DNA from: Legionellaceae bacterium | GTDB lineage: Bacteria; Pseudomonadota; Gammaproteobacteria; Legionellales; Legionellaceae | Direction: 5' to 3' | NCBI GenBank assembly: GCA_029210085.1 | Contig: JARGPP010000028.1 | Coordinates: forward strand, 1-64,000 | DNA length: 64,000 nt | Part shown: piece by piece, positions 8,739-17,941 of the stretch | Numbering within the stretch: position 1 is the stretch's first letter | Layout: each line of letters starts with the position of its first letter | The notes under the pieces: model-generated | Seen by the model: only the letters and a program-made list of their open reading frames with translations | Told to the model about the DNA's origin: nothing | Databases searched by the model: none | Made by a program: the position numbers and the translations under genes

Positions 8739-9395
8739 ATGACCAATCGTTTTTCAAACCAACTTCGCATCACTGAAATATTTCACTCCCTACAAGGCGA
8801 ATCTACAACAGTCGGTCTACCGACTGTTTTTATACGCCTCACAGGATGCCCTCTGCGCTGTCAATATTGTGACACGGCTTATGCATTTCATGGTGGAAAA
8901 AATATCAGTCTTGACGATATTTTATTACAAGTCGAATCCTTTCACTGCAAACACATTTGCGTGACAGGAGGCGAACCACTCGCTCAAGTTGCCTGTACTG
9001 GCTTACTCACAAAACTGTGTGATCTCGGCTATTCAGTTTCACTTGAAACCAGTGGAGCACGCGATATATCAACCGTTGATAAACGGGTCATGATTGTCAT
9101 GGATTTGAAAACACCAGACTCTAACGAGGTCAGTAAAAATAAACTTTCAAACATTCCGCACCTAAAACCTACGGACCAAATTAAGTTTGTATTATGTAGC
9201 AGGAAGGATTACAACTGGGCTTGCGATATGATTCAAGAACACGCGCTGACTGAACATACAGAAGTATTATTTTCACCAAGCTTTGAACAACTCGCACCAA
9301 AAACCTTGGCAGAATGGATCTTAAACGATAAAATCCCCGTGCGCTTTCAACTCCAACTACATAAAATTTTATGGGATGATGCTCCCGGGCATTAA
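8739..9395 (+). CDS. queE: 7-carboxy-7-deazaguanine synthase QueE
   Basis: QueE is the radical-SAM enzyme that makes 7-carboxy-7-deazaguanine in queuosine biosynthesis. The 218-residue protein opens with the substrate segment EIFHSLQGES and has the iron-sulfur motif with Cys37, Cys41 and Cys44 (CPLRCQYC), then VTGGEP for SAM binding. It follows cpoB with a 1-bp gap, a common arrangement in gammaproteobacteria. The queuosine-pathway reductase queH is also in this window at 28031. Confidence 0.95.
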   Translation: MTNRFSNQLRITEIFHSLQGESTTVGLPTVFIRLTGCPLRCQYCDTAYAFHGGKNISLDDILLQVESFHCKHICVTGGEPLAQVACTGLLTKLCDLGYSVSLETSGARDISTVDKRVMIVMDLKTPDSNEVSKNKLSNIPHLKPTDQIKFVLCSRKDYNWACDMIQEHALTEHTEVLFSPSFEQLAPKTLAEWILNDKIPVRFQLQLHKILWDDAPGH

Positions 9396-9418
9396 GCCTT
9401 ACTACCTCAGGAAAAAAC

Positions 9419-10369
9419 ATGAAATGGTCTGTTAAAGCCCCTGCTAATATTGCACTCATCAAGTATATGGGTAAAGCACCGGGTAATGCGAATATTCCTT
9501 TAAATAGCTCGCTATCCTATACACTCCCACATCTTTTAACCTGTGTTGAACTTGAAAAAAATACCACTGAAAAAGATCATTGGGAACCTTTAAATCATCA
9601 AACAGACTTTATACCGCATATTTTTTCAGAACAAGCACAAACACGATTCTTAAACCATTTTAAATTCATCAAAAAACAATTTGGCTGCACGGAGCATTTT
9701 ACCATTCGCTCTGCAAATAATTTTCCACACGGTACTGGACTTGCAAGTTCAGCTTCAAGTTTTGCCGCATTAACACAAGTGGCGATACAAGCATGCACCT
9801 ACTGCACCAATACCGCTATCCCTGACATTCAGACACAAGCACATTTAAGTCGCCTGGGTTCAGGCTCATCTTGCCGCTCCTTTTTTAAACCTTGGGCTAT
9901 TTGGAACAATGAGCATGTTGACAATATATCACTGCCTTATCCAGATCTCATTCACCAAGTCATCTTGATTCATCAAGATGAAAAAAAAGTTTCATCCAGT
10001 GAGGCACATCGGCGTGTGAGCCGCTTATCGGAATACCCATCAAGAAAAATACGTGCAGAAAAAAATTTAGACGACTTACTCGATGCACTTCAAACGCAAA
10101 CATGGGATAAAGCCTATCAAATTTGTTGGCAAGAATTTGAAGATATGCATGCATTATTTACGGCATCAGCTCCTTCATTTAGCTATATAACACCTAAAAC
10201 ACGGGCTATTTTAAATACACTTCAGCACACCTGGAAAAAAGAAGGTGATGGGCCTTTAATTACAATGGATGCAGGGCCTAATATTCACTTACTCTATAGA
10301 CCTGATCAAATCAAGCGGGCTCAAGCATTTAAGCAGCAAGCGATGGAGAATCAACTCCATGTCTTATGA
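9419..10369 (+). CDS. mvaD: Diphosphomevalonate decarboxylase
   Basis: This enzyme decarboxylates mevalonate 5-diphosphate to isopentenyl diphosphate with ATP. Motifs: the N-terminal APANIALIKYMGK (8-20), ATP loop GTGLASSASSFAALT (105-119), SRLGSGSSCRSF (about 149-160) and the catalytic-Asp segment TMDAGPN near residue 284. An AGGA precedes the ATG by 6 nt. Its end overlaps the mevalonate kinase start by 11 bp. Some archaeal and Chloroflexi relatives decarboxylate monophosphate instead; the sequence alone does not settle this, but the diphosphate substrate is expected in this group. Confidence 0.93.
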   Translation: MKWSVKAPANIALIKYMGKAPGNANIPLNSSLSYTLPHLLTCVELEKNTTEKDHWEPLNHQTDFIPHIFSEQAQTRFLNHFKFIKKQFGCTEHFTIRSANNFPHGTGLASSASSFAALTQVAIQACTYCTNTAIPDIQTQAHLSRLGSGSSCRSFFKPWAIWNNEHVDNISLPYPDLIHQVILIHQDEKKVSSSEAHRRVSRLSEYPSRKIRAEKNLDDLLDALQTQTWDKAYQICWQEFEDMHALFTASAPSFSYITPKTRAILNTLQHTWKKEGDGPLITMDAGPNIHLLYRPDQIKRAQAFKQQAMENQLHVL

Positions 10370-11240
10370 TTTTGAAACCATCGCCTACGGAAAATGGATT
10401 TTGGCCGGAGAACATGCTGTGCTCCGAGGTCACCCTGCACTTGTATTTCCTCTCAAAACAAAAACACTGACCTTGCGATATAAAGCATCAAAAACACCTT
10501 TAACGCTCCAATACAAAGGTGAAAACGCTGCAACATGTGAACCTTCTATTTGGACGTTATTGCATGCAGGTTTCAAAAAAATTGGATTACATTCAAACCA
10601 ACTCACCGGTAAAATTGATATCACCAATCATATTCCAATTGGCACAGGTCTCGGTGCATCAGCAGCCCTGTGTATTGCCATTACTCGCTGCCTCAAAGCC
10701 CAGTTTGATTCAAGCCTTGAGATCTTTAAATTTGCAAATACGCTTGAGCATCTCTTTCACGGACAAAGTAGTGGGCTTGATATTGCTGGAAGTAGTACAA
10801 CTTCCGAAGCAATCTACTTTAAATCAGGCCATATAACACCTGTTCATCTATCTTGGACCCCAACCTGGTGCCTTTCATTTTCCGGACAAGCCGGTATTAC
10901 TTCTGAATGCATAGAGCAAGTCCAAAAATTACGCTCACAAAATACATTAAAATCAGATCAAATTGACAGTAACATGTCCACAAGTGTTGCGAAAGCACAT
11001 GCTGCTCTGACCCAACAAAAAAACAACCATGAACTCGCAAACGCCATTGAAATAGCATCTAATTGCTTCCAAGACTGGGGGCTCATTAATCCATCACTGA
11101 ATGCGCATATGAACCTTCTACGTAAAGCAGGAGCCATTGCGGTTAAACCTACGGGGTCTGGTGGCGGAGGTCATGTTTTAAGCCTTTGGGATACGCCTCC
11201 TTCGGACAGAATATCTACTTCCCTCATCGCACTCTCTTAA
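10359..11240 (+). CDS. mvk: Mevalonate kinase
   Basis: This GHMP kinase phosphorylates mevalonate. It shows AYGKWILAGEHAVLRGHPAL (residues 9-28, with the GEHAV typical of mevalonate kinases), the ATP loop IPIGTGLGASAALC (92-105), a GLDIAGS segment with the catalytic Asp, and the C-terminal KPTGSGGGGHVL. The longer frame from 10269 would add 30 residues lying within mvaD; the ATG at 10359, with GGAG 10 nt upstream, is chosen and gives 293 residues. It is the second gene of the mvaD-mvk pair, separated from the rest of the pathway by about 6 kb. Confidence 0.92.
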   Translation: MSYDFETIAYGKWILAGEHAVLRGHPALVFPLKTKTLTLRYKASKTPLTLQYKGENAATCEPSIWTLLHAGFKKIGLHSNQLTGKIDITNHIPIGTGLGASAALCIAITRCLKAQFDSSLEIFKFANTLEHLFHGQSSGLDIAGSSTTSEAIYFKSGHITPVHLSWTPTWCLSFSGQAGITSECIEQVQKLRSQNTLKSDQIDSNMSTSVAKAHAALTQQKNNHELANAIEIASNCFQDWGLINPSLNAHMNLLRKAGAIAVKPTGSGGGGHVLSLWDTPPSDRISTSLIALS

Positions 11241-11266
11241 AAAGGCACTCAGCTCTCTCTGATTGA

Positions 11267-12454
11267 TTAGGTTTTTAAGGTTAATCGACTCAAACCTAAC
11301 ACAGGGAAAATTAAGACCGATAACACACCAGCACCAACAAGCGCTACAGCATTAATCGATAACATTTTACCACTTTCCATACCCAGGTGCGTAATCACAA
11401 CAATCAGAGGCAATCCGGTCGCCGAAAAAAAAGCCAATGCTTGTTGTTCTGTACGCGCTATTTGACGATGAAAAAATATAAAAATAGGCACTGCACGAAT
11501 CACGAGCAAACACAAAAAGAAAAATAACATACGACTCACCGCATCCAATGAAAAAAGTGCATGCAAATCAAATTTCATACCACTCACAATAAAAAATAAA
11601 GGGATAATAAAACTATATCCGATTGCTTTTAATTTACTATCAACCACCTCTCTATCTTGTTTTGAAATAAAAAATTGAGTGATAATACCTGCTGCAAAAG
11701 AACCTAATAAAACATTCAATTTCAAACTAATGGCTAAACAGACAAGCGCAAAAATTAGAAACATTGACATTCGAACCGGAAGTTGACTACTTAAATGAAG
11801 ATGATTACGAATAAATTGAACTGATTTCCATTGCTGAAATTTCATCACAAATAAGGCTGCTATAACAGCAACAACCACAAAAAAAACAAGGAATAACCCC
11901 GTTACTTCAGGTTTGGCCTTTGTAAATAAAAGAGAAACCAATAAAATAGGGCCAAACTGCCCCATCGTCCCTGTTGCTAATACGTATATTCCAAACTTTG
12001 ATTTTAAGTTGTGAGTATCTTGTAATATAGGTAATAATGCCCCGAGTGCTGTTGTTGTGAGTGCCAACGAAACAACCGCGATTTCCAAGGTAAATCCCAC
12101 ATTGGTCATACCAAATACAAAAATCACAGCAAGTAATAAAGACAATAACCAACTGATACTAGCTAACAAAAGAGGTTTTCCTCGAATTTTTTCAAGATTA
12201 ATGCCAAAACCTGCAAGAAAAATAAGAAATGTCAGTCCAATCGTTGCAAGCACATCTATTTGAAATACGGGCTGGACCCAATTGAATACTTGAGGACCTA
12301 TCAGCATACCTAACACCAACTCAAATATAATAGAAGGCACAAAAATCCACTTCATTTTTTCTGAAAGAATAGGCGCTATCACGGATACTAAACTAATCAT
12401 TAACAGTTTTACTGCAAAAAACTGCTGCAACATATCAATCGTATTAGATGTCAT
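11267..12454 (-). CDS. Cation:proton antiporter, CPA2/Kef type
   Basis: A 395-residue inner-membrane protein with about a dozen hydrophobic helices, matching the Na+/H+ exchanger domain of the CPA2 family: an early FVPSIIFELVLGMLIGPQVFNWV, GLTFLIFLAGFGINLEKI in the core, and LNVLLGSFAAGIITQFF with IIPLFFIVSGMKFDL later. There is no C-terminal TrkA-N (RCK) nucleotide-binding domain, so this is a short form. It converges on mvk (26 bp between stops). The transported ion cannot be told from sequence. Confidence 0.85.
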   Translation of the reverse strand: MTSNTIDMLQQFFAVKLLMISLVSVIAPILSEKMKWIFVPSIIFELVLGMLIGPQVFNWVQPVFQIDVLATIGLTFLIFLAGFGINLEKIRGKPLLLASISWLLSLLLAVIFVFGMTNVGFTLEIAVVSLALTTTALGALLPILQDTHNLKSKFGIYVLATGTMGQFGPILLVSLLFTKAKPEVTGLFLVFFVVVAVIAALFVMKFQQWKSVQFIRNHLHLSSQLPVRMSMFLIFALVCLAISLKLNVLLGSFAAGIITQFFISKQDREVVDSKLKAIGYSFIIPLFFIVSGMKFDLHALFSLDAVSRMLFFFLCLLVIRAVPIFIFFHRQIARTEQQALAFFSATGLPLIVVITHLGMESGKMLSINAVALVGAGVLSVLIFPVLGLSRLTLKT

Positions 12455-12525
12455 CTCTGCATCCTATTAGAAGACTACCGAACAAAGCATCATTTCGATT
12501 TATCCCGTGGCGATTGAGCAAGTAC

Positions 12526-12543
12526 GCCTACATTAGAGTAGGC
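12526..12543 (-). repeat. Small hairpin downstream of the glycosyltransferase gene
   Basis: GCCTAC (12526-12531) and GTAGGC (12538-12543) form a perfect 6-bp stem with a 6-nt loop, about 55 bp past the glycosyltransferase stop. No T-run follows on the minus strand, so it is not a convincing intrinsic terminator. Confidence 0.35.
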
Positions 12544-12596
12544 TAAGGCTCTACATGATGCAAGCTGTAACAGAGCAATGAGAGATTAGAGCATAT

Positions 12597-14687
12597 TTAC
12601 ACTTGGATATTTTTTTTAAATACGGTTCTCAACATAAAAAAAACAAACATCGTAAAATGACGTTTTGCTCGGCTGAGAAAAATAGGACGGCCTTCATCAG
12701 GTATCAAACGCCACAAGGTACGTACAGGATAAATTAAATATGCTTGTAATCTTTTAATTCGCTCACGCAGCCCCAAACGAATCATAGGGCTTCGAGTCAA
12801 TTTAAAAACAGAAAATATGGTAGGTTTAGCTTGATCTGTCCGTTTTTCTATCGAGTCATACAATACCTGGCTAACGGCTTCCCAGTGAAACTGTTGCTTT
12901 AAAAATTGATAACCTCGCTCTCCCATCTCGGAGGCAATTTTTTCATGTTCCACAAAAAAGTTAATGGCTTGTATCAAGGCCTGTTCATCAGAAAAATCAA
13001 CCACTTGACCGGCCTGTGATTGCTGCATTATTTTTTCAATAAATATTGTTTTATTCGAAAGAACGGGTAATTTAACTGAAAAATACTGAGATAATTTATT
13101 GGGACAACAGTTGGTATTATTTGCAAGTACAGGCTCGTAAGGAATCACCCCAACATCATGATCTTGTAGTGCACCAATTAACTCGGCCTCAGATACTGCA
13201 GGTAAAAAGAAAATTCTTTTATCCAACAATCCCGTTTGCCTAGCGAGCACAATCATTTGCTGTTTAAACAAACCATCAGGCCCCCTCAGCATTAAAAGTG
13301 CTTTATCGCAAACTTTGGGCCAAACTTGAATTAATAACTCAATACCTCGTCCTTTGGCAAAACCACCTTGAAAAATAAACCGACGTACCGTCGTTTTCTG
13401 AAGTTGATCATGATTAGCTTGAGGAGATATATCTGTCGCGGGTATATCAGTCAAAGGAATACAGTTCGGTACACTCTCAAAATGTTTCTGATATTGCTCT
13501 GTCATCAATGCAGCGAGTGTGCTTGAAACCGTTTGACAATAATCCGTCTGCACCAGTAATTTTTTTTCCAAGTCTTGCCAAAACTGCTTCTCAAACTCAA
13601 AAGATGCCGCATCTTGTTCAGGCCAATATTCATGTGCATCATAAAAGACTGGAATATCAAACAAACCTTTTAAAATAAGTGCCGGCAGTAATGTTGGCAA
13701 ATCTGATGCAATAATGGCATGAAGTCCTCTCATCATAACTGCTTCAGCCAAGAGTATTTGAGTCACACGACAAAAATAACGAATATACCACATGAAATTT
13801 GCATTACGGCAACTCGCATAAGGCAACGCATATTGCTCTGATAACTCAACTTCAGATAACGTTAACATGCGTCTTAGCAAAAGCAAGACTTCTACGCCAA
13901 CAGCACCCGCTGCCGTTTTTGAAGCACGTATCAATAATGCTTCATTAAATGTATCAGGCACATGTTGTTGATCAAATTTATCTCCTAGCTCATCGTGATA
14001 AACAATCATTGACTCTGATGTCTGAAGCTTTAAACCCAGTTGAATCACATTCAAGTTTTGTGGGGCCGAATCTGAGACCCAACTTAACCGTGGATCTTTA
14101 AATGGTTCATGTGGAGCAAGTAGCAATATATTTTTAGCTGCTTTTTTCGAAGAAAAAACAGAAGGTATAACACATGCTTTTTGACGTAAAATTTGCGTGA
14201 TTCTTTCATCTAATACCATGACAAATTTGAGTGTCTCACTGTGTGATGCCCGCTCATTAAGCAATAACTGTTCATCACCAGCCACGGTTTTAAAGTAATC
14301 CAAAATGGGAGGAGAGGCAGCTATGTTTTGATTGACAAGCAATAATTTTGCCCCTGAAAAAGATTTGATTTTTACTTTTAAAAACTGATCAAGTGCTTCA
14401 AGTCTATTGATATTATTCAATAAACTAGAATGAATCATCAAACCTTGAAAAGCATTTAAATTGAGAGCAGAGGGTAGGCTTGGGGCACTCGCTTTTGCTT
14501 GATACTCAAACAAGTTCAACACAACCACAGCGTAACGAGAAGCTGTTTGTATTTGTGCAATCGCATCTATTTCAACTGTTATTTGCGATGGATCATAGCA
14601 ACAAATCAATAATAATTTTTCTAATCGCTCTGATATAGGATGCATCTCTTGTCGTGGAAAATTAAGATGCGTTTCAAAGAGTGTCAT
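12597..14687 (-). CDS. Glycosyltransferase, GT4-like, large
   Basis: A 696-residue protein whose C-terminal half (about 330-640) reads as a retaining GT-B glycosyltransferase: IPVFYDAHEYWPEQ in the acceptor domain, then RRFIFQGGFAKGRGIELLIQVW, GVIPYEPVLANNTNCCPNKLSQY with the nucleotide-sugar site, and MGERGYQFLKQQFHWE. The N-terminal third is not recognised but contains a second nucleotide-binding-like stretch, so it could be a tandem or extended enzyme. It ends with a basic, partly hydrophobic tail (SRAKRHFTMFVFFMLRTVFKK) suited to peripheral membrane attachment. It is the last gene of a four-gene minus-strand locus with an ABC polysaccharide exporter, so a role in surface glycan assembly is inferred. 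Confidence 0.8.
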   Translation of the reverse strand: MTLFETHLNFPRQEMHPISERLEKLLLICCYDPSQITVEIDAIAQIQTASRYAVVVLNLFEYQAKASAPSLPSALNLNAFQGLMIHSSLLNNINRLEALDQFLKVKIKSFSGAKLLLVNQNIAASPPILDYFKTVAGDEQLLLNERASHSETLKFVMVLDERITQILRQKACVIPSVFSSKKAAKNILLLAPHEPFKDPRLSWVSDSAPQNLNVIQLGLKLQTSESMIVYHDELGDKFDQQHVPDTFNEALLIRASKTAAGAVGVEVLLLLRRMLTLSEVELSEQYALPYASCRNANFMWYIRYFCRVTQILLAEAVMMRGLHAIIASDLPTLLPALILKGLFDIPVFYDAHEYWPEQDAASFEFEKQFWQDLEKKLLVQTDYCQTVSSTLAALMTEQYQKHFESVPNCIPLTDIPATDISPQANHDQLQKTTVRRFIFQGGFAKGRGIELLIQVWPKVCDKALLMLRGPDGLFKQQMIVLARQTGLLDKRIFFLPAVSEAELIGALQDHDVGVIPYEPVLANNTNCCPNKLSQYFSVKLPVLSNKTIFIEKIMQQSQAGQVVDFSDEQALIQAINFFVEHEKIASEMGERGYQFLKQQFHWEAVSQVLYDSIEKRTDQAKPTIFSVFKLTRSPMIRLGLRERIKRLQAYLIYPVRTLWRLIPDEGRPIFLSRAKRHFTMFVFFMLRTVFKKNIQV

Positions 14688-14704
14688 GTCATATTCCCCA
14701 CAAA

Positions 14705-15709
14705 CTAAAGCGTACGATAGGCATTGCTGGCTTCGTTTATATTATGATATCGAGATACAATTGTTGCATGATAAAAAAAGCGCATGCTCCGATACAATTT
14801 AAACTTTGAATCTATCGGGCCACTGGATATTTCAGAAGAATAATCACATGTACCATCTTGTAAATCTAATATACTACAATCATAAAACACCCCTAATGTT
14901 GGGTCATATGTTTTTAATTGACCATCCACCTCCACTTCCACCACAGTATGCGCTGCATTAGAAATGGGAGAATAAATACCATAAATGGTCGATTGATAAT
15001 ATTCCGACAAATCATACATAAATAAAAAGGCTAAATTACCACAATGTGCTGTTGGTGCCGCTCGAATAGCACGCGCAACACTATCGGGATCTTTCTTGTC
15101 ATCTGCCGATAAAGCATGTACACCATTACCATAGGTCATACTTCTGCTAATATTACTCGCTAATTGCAAAAGTGGGTCAGAAATAGCGTCCGGATAACAT
15201 TGAAAGTAAGGAATGACTTTACGAAGCATTAAACGATTATGATGACCACCCTGTAATACTTTAATATGGTAGGTGTTAAAAGCAGCAAACGTTGTTAGGT
15301 CAACCTCGGTTATAAACTGATCACCTACCTGCACATATTGTGGTTTTGAATACATCCGAAGAAAAACGTCTGTTTGTTTTCCCCCACTTTGTTCAACCCC
15401 ATAAAGCGCGAATATTTGTGGAATCTCACGCTCACTATGCCACACTAAAGTCAAATGATTAAGGCATGATTTTTGAGGAGAGTCATGTGTTAAACATACA
15501 TTTGAATGCTGAATATCAACGGCCGATAAATACTGTTTTAATCCTGGCTGAGTGAGTATTTCTAATCCAAAATCTTTGCGATAGACTCCGCTACCTTCAC
15601 AATTATCAAACGTAATCGTATTTTCTGGCATCTCTCCTGCAAAAACAGGGCACATTCCAAATAAAAAAAAGCCTAAAATAAAGTACTTACCGAAAGAAGA
15701 TAATTTCAT
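14705..15709 (-). CDS. Exported transglutaminase-like cysteine-protease-fold protein
   Basis: A 334-residue protein with a signal peptide (KYFILGFFLFGMCPVFAG). The C-terminal half has the triad pattern of the transglutaminase-like fold: Cys in TAHCGNLAFLF (about 225), His in ISNAAHTVVEVEVDGQ (about 262) and Asp in YDPTLG (about 278). Such domains act as peptidases, deamidases or acyl transferases. The N-terminal 190 residues look beta-rich and are not recognised. It lies between a glycosyltransferase and a Wzm/Wzt-type exporter, 17 bp from the former, so it is probably co-transcribed with them. The fold call is inferred from spacing and flanking residues; no close homologue is known to me. 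Confidence 0.65.
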   Translation of the reverse strand: MKLSSFGKYFILGFFLFGMCPVFAGEMPENTITFDNCEGSGVYRKDFGLEILTQPGLKQYLSAVDIQHSNVCLTHDSPQKSCLNHLTLVWHSEREIPQIFALYGVEQSGGKQTDVFLRMYSKPQYVQVGDQFITEVDLTTFAAFNTYHIKVLQGGHHNRLMLRKVIPYFQCYPDAISDPLLQLASNISRSMTYGNGVHALSADDKKDPDSVARAIRAAPTAHCGNLAFLFMYDLSEYYQSTIYGIYSPISNAAHTVVEVEVDGQLKTYDPTLGVFYDCSILDLQDGTCDYSSEISSGPIDSKFKLYRSMRFFYHATIVSRYHNINEASNAYRTL

Positions 15710-15750
15710 TTTTGGCCTTAAAATATTTGCGTATGTACTTTATCTCTTGA

Positions 15751-16512
15751 CTAATGCATGGCTTCATAAAACTTGATACCTGCCTGACAATCGCCTATAT
15801 ATTTGATTTGCCCTGCATCCATAACAACAACTTTATTACAAAACCGCTCTATAATTTCAGTAGCATGACTGGTTAAGACTAGAATATGCACTTGATTCAC
15901 CAAATTTAAAATACGTTCTCTTGCTTTCTCCATAAAAACAGAATCTCCAACAGCAATCACCTCATCAACCAGCATAATGTCTGGGACCGTTGAAGTAGCC
16001 ACTGCGAAAGCAAGTTTCATTTGCATGCCTGATGAATAGGTACGAACGGGTTTATTCAGAAAGTCTCCTAATTCTGTAAATTGCTCAATTTCCCCGACAA
16101 CTGAACGCGCTTGTTGCCGACTCCATCCGCGCATGATGCCAAGGTTAATAATATTCTCATAGCCCGTCGCTTCATTATTAAATCCAAGATGGATATCAAA
16201 TAAACTAGACACACTGCCATCAATTTTAACTTGCCCAAAAGAAGGTTGATAAACACGGGCCAAAACGCGCAAAAGAGAGCTCTTTCCTGCACCGTTCCTA
16301 CCGAGTAACCCCACACGATCGCCCTTATTGAATTGCAAATTAATGTCATTTAAAGCACGAAAAGAATCATTTTTTAATAGTGTTTTCTTTTCTTTTATAT
16401 TTCGCCCCAACAAACCATTGCATAAATGAACAACGGTTTTTTTCAATGAATCAGATCCTGTTTTAATCAGGTAATCCAGAGAAACATCTTCTAATTGAAT
16501 AGAAACTGACAT
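15751..16512 (-). CDS. Polysaccharide ABC exporter ATP-binding protein (Wzt-like)
   Basis: The ATPase of an ABC-2 polysaccharide exporter. Walker A is GRNGAGKSS, the family-specific segment SSLFDIHLGFNNEATGYENI follows, the signature is RTYSSGMQMKLAFAVA and Walker B is IMLVDEVIAVGD; a His in LTSHA ends the core. The longest frame begins at TTG 16530, but ATG 16512 has AGGTG 5 nt upstream and gives MSVSIQLEDVSLDY, the usual start; it is chosen (253 residues). There is no C-terminal carbohydrate-binding domain, so this is the short Wzt type. The permease gene ends 8 bp upstream. Confidence 0.9.
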   Translation of the reverse strand: MSVSIQLEDVSLDYLIKTGSDSLKKTVVHLCNGLLGRNIKEKKTLLKNDSFRALNDINLQFNKGDRVGLLGRNGAGKSSLLRVLARVYQPSFGQVKIDGSVSSLFDIHLGFNNEATGYENIINLGIMRGWSRQQARSVVGEIEQFTELGDFLNKPVRTYSSGMQMKLAFAVATSTVPDIMLVDEVIAVGDSVFMEKARERILNLVNQVHILVLTSHATEIIERFCNKVVVMDAGQIKYIGDCQAGIKFYEAMH

Positions 16513-16520
16513 GCTTTCAC

Positions 16521-17306
16521 CTATAACCAAAAAATAATTTTATATTTATACTTATTCATATTGACCATATATAAATAAAGCCCGACTAATGTCACCAAAC
16601 TCACCATTAAAAAAGCATGCATACTCACCGGTTGGTTCATTAATGGATTTCGAATCAGGGCTAAGAATTGAGCAAATGGATTCCAACGAAAAAGCCATGA
16701 TACACTTTCAGGTAATAAATCAGGCATCCACATCACAGGTGTCACGAAAAAGATAACCTGCATTAAACTTCCAACAATCTGCTCTATATCTCGATATCTT
16801 GTACTGACAATCCCAATGACTGTTCCCCAAAGTAAACCATTTATCCATAACATCAACAGCCCTGGAAAAATCATCAATGAGTGCCAACCCACCCCAGTTT
16901 TAAAAATGAACGCAATCGGTATAAAAGCAAGTATGTTATGCAAGAAAATCATGAAATTTCTAAAAACAATTCGCATAATAAAAACAGAGTAAAAAGACTC
17001 TTGATTTCGGATATAATTGGCTGAATCTGTATATGCAGCACTGCTTTCTTTCACCAACCCTAAAATTAAATTCCAACAAATAAAACCAGCCGTTAAATAA
17101 GGAAAGTACTTATTCAAATCGAGTTTAAATAAATGGGAATATAAAAATCCCATACTGTAAATCATGACTGCTGTACTCAAGGTCAGCCACAAAGGCCCCA
17201 AGGCTGAGCGCCGATATCGCAATTGAATATCTTGAAAACCCAATGTATACCAAATCAACCAATAATTTTTAATGGCTTTAATTTCTTCTATCGCTAAAGA
17301 GCTCAC
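16521..17306 (-). CDS. Polysaccharide ABC exporter permease (Wzm-like, ABC-2)
   Basis: A 261-residue ABC-2 type membrane permease with six hydrophobic segments. The motif LRYRRSALGPLWLTLSTAVMI (residues about 29-49) is diagnostic of Wzm/KpsM/TagG-type exporters of O-antigen, capsule or teichoic-acid-like polymers. It is the first gene of the minus-strand locus that continues with the ATPase, the transglutaminase-like protein and the glycosyltransferase. The exported polymer is not identifiable from the window. Confidence 0.9.
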   Translation of the reverse strand: MSSLAIEEIKAIKNYWLIWYTLGFQDIQLRYRRSALGPLWLTLSTAVMIYSMGFLYSHLFKLDLNKYFPYLTAGFICWNLILGLVKESSAAYTDSANYIRNQESFYSVFIMRIVFRNFMIFLHNILAFIPIAFIFKTGVGWHSLMIFPGLLMLWINGLLWGTVIGIVSTRYRDIEQIVGSLMQVIFFVTPVMWMPDLLPESVSWLFRWNPFAQFLALIRNPLMNQPVSMHAFLMVSLVTLVGLYLYMVNMNKYKYKIIFWL

Positions 17307-17479
17307 TGACTCACCTCTAAATATAAAATAAGATCAAACCGAATTTAAAATGTGTCTGCTGTATATCTTCTTGCAACAGCTTAACATTATTTAATTTTAC
17401 AGTGAATCTCATTCTGTAGCTCTCCCAATTTATTTGATATTCTATGCTCTTTTCAATACAACAAAATGACACTATCACT

Positions 17480-17941
17480 ATGACCATTTGGCTTGATGGC
17501 GACGCCTGCCCAAAACCCATTAAAGATATTTTATGTCGTGCCGCCACACGCACAGAAATCCAACTGATTATTGTAGCTAATCATTTTTTTCAAACCCCTC
17601 CTTCAAAATTCATCAAAAAACAATTAGTTAGTGCTGGTTTTGATGTTGCGGATAACTATATTGTTCAGCATCTAAAACCAGGTGACTTAGTCATCACCGC
17701 AGACATTCCACTTGCTGATGATGCAATATCAAAAGGTGGGATCGTACTCAATCCCAGAGGAGAGCGTTACTCCACACAAAACATTAAACAGCATTTGGCT
17801 AACCGAAATATCAATGAGTCGCTCAGAAGCAGTGGTCTTTTAAGTGGCGGTCCTCAAAAAATGGGCGCAAAAGAAATTCAACAATTTTCTAATCACCTCG
17901 ATGCGATTTTAACGCAACAACGAAAAGCCCTCGGCAAATAA
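17480..17941 (+). CDS. yaiI: YaiI/YqxD family protein (UPF0178, DUF188)
   Basis: A 153-residue protein of the UPF0178 family, a PIN-like or NYN-like putative nuclease of unknown role. The family hallmarks are present: IWLDGDACPKPIKDIL at the N-terminus, the DLVITADIPLADDAISKG segment with conserved acidic residues, and GPQKMGAKEIQQF near the end. The frame is open from 17444, but ATG 17480 gives the family's normal start and is chosen, though no good Shine-Dalgarno is visible. It converges on the TauE-like gene and overlaps its end by 33 bp. Confidence 0.88.
   Translation: MTIWLDGDACPKPIKDILCRAATRTEIQLIIVANHFFQTPPSKFIKKQLVSAGFDVADNYIVQHLKPGDLVITADIPLADDAISKGGIVLNPRGERYSTQNIKQHLANRNINESLRSSGLLSGGPQKMGAKEIQQFSNHLDAILTQQRKALGK

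Noticed and set aside
16021..16060. Another CTGATGA-containing stretch as a second hammerhead
   Set aside because: No GAA core with flanking stem II and stem III follows; it lies inside the Wzt-like gene.
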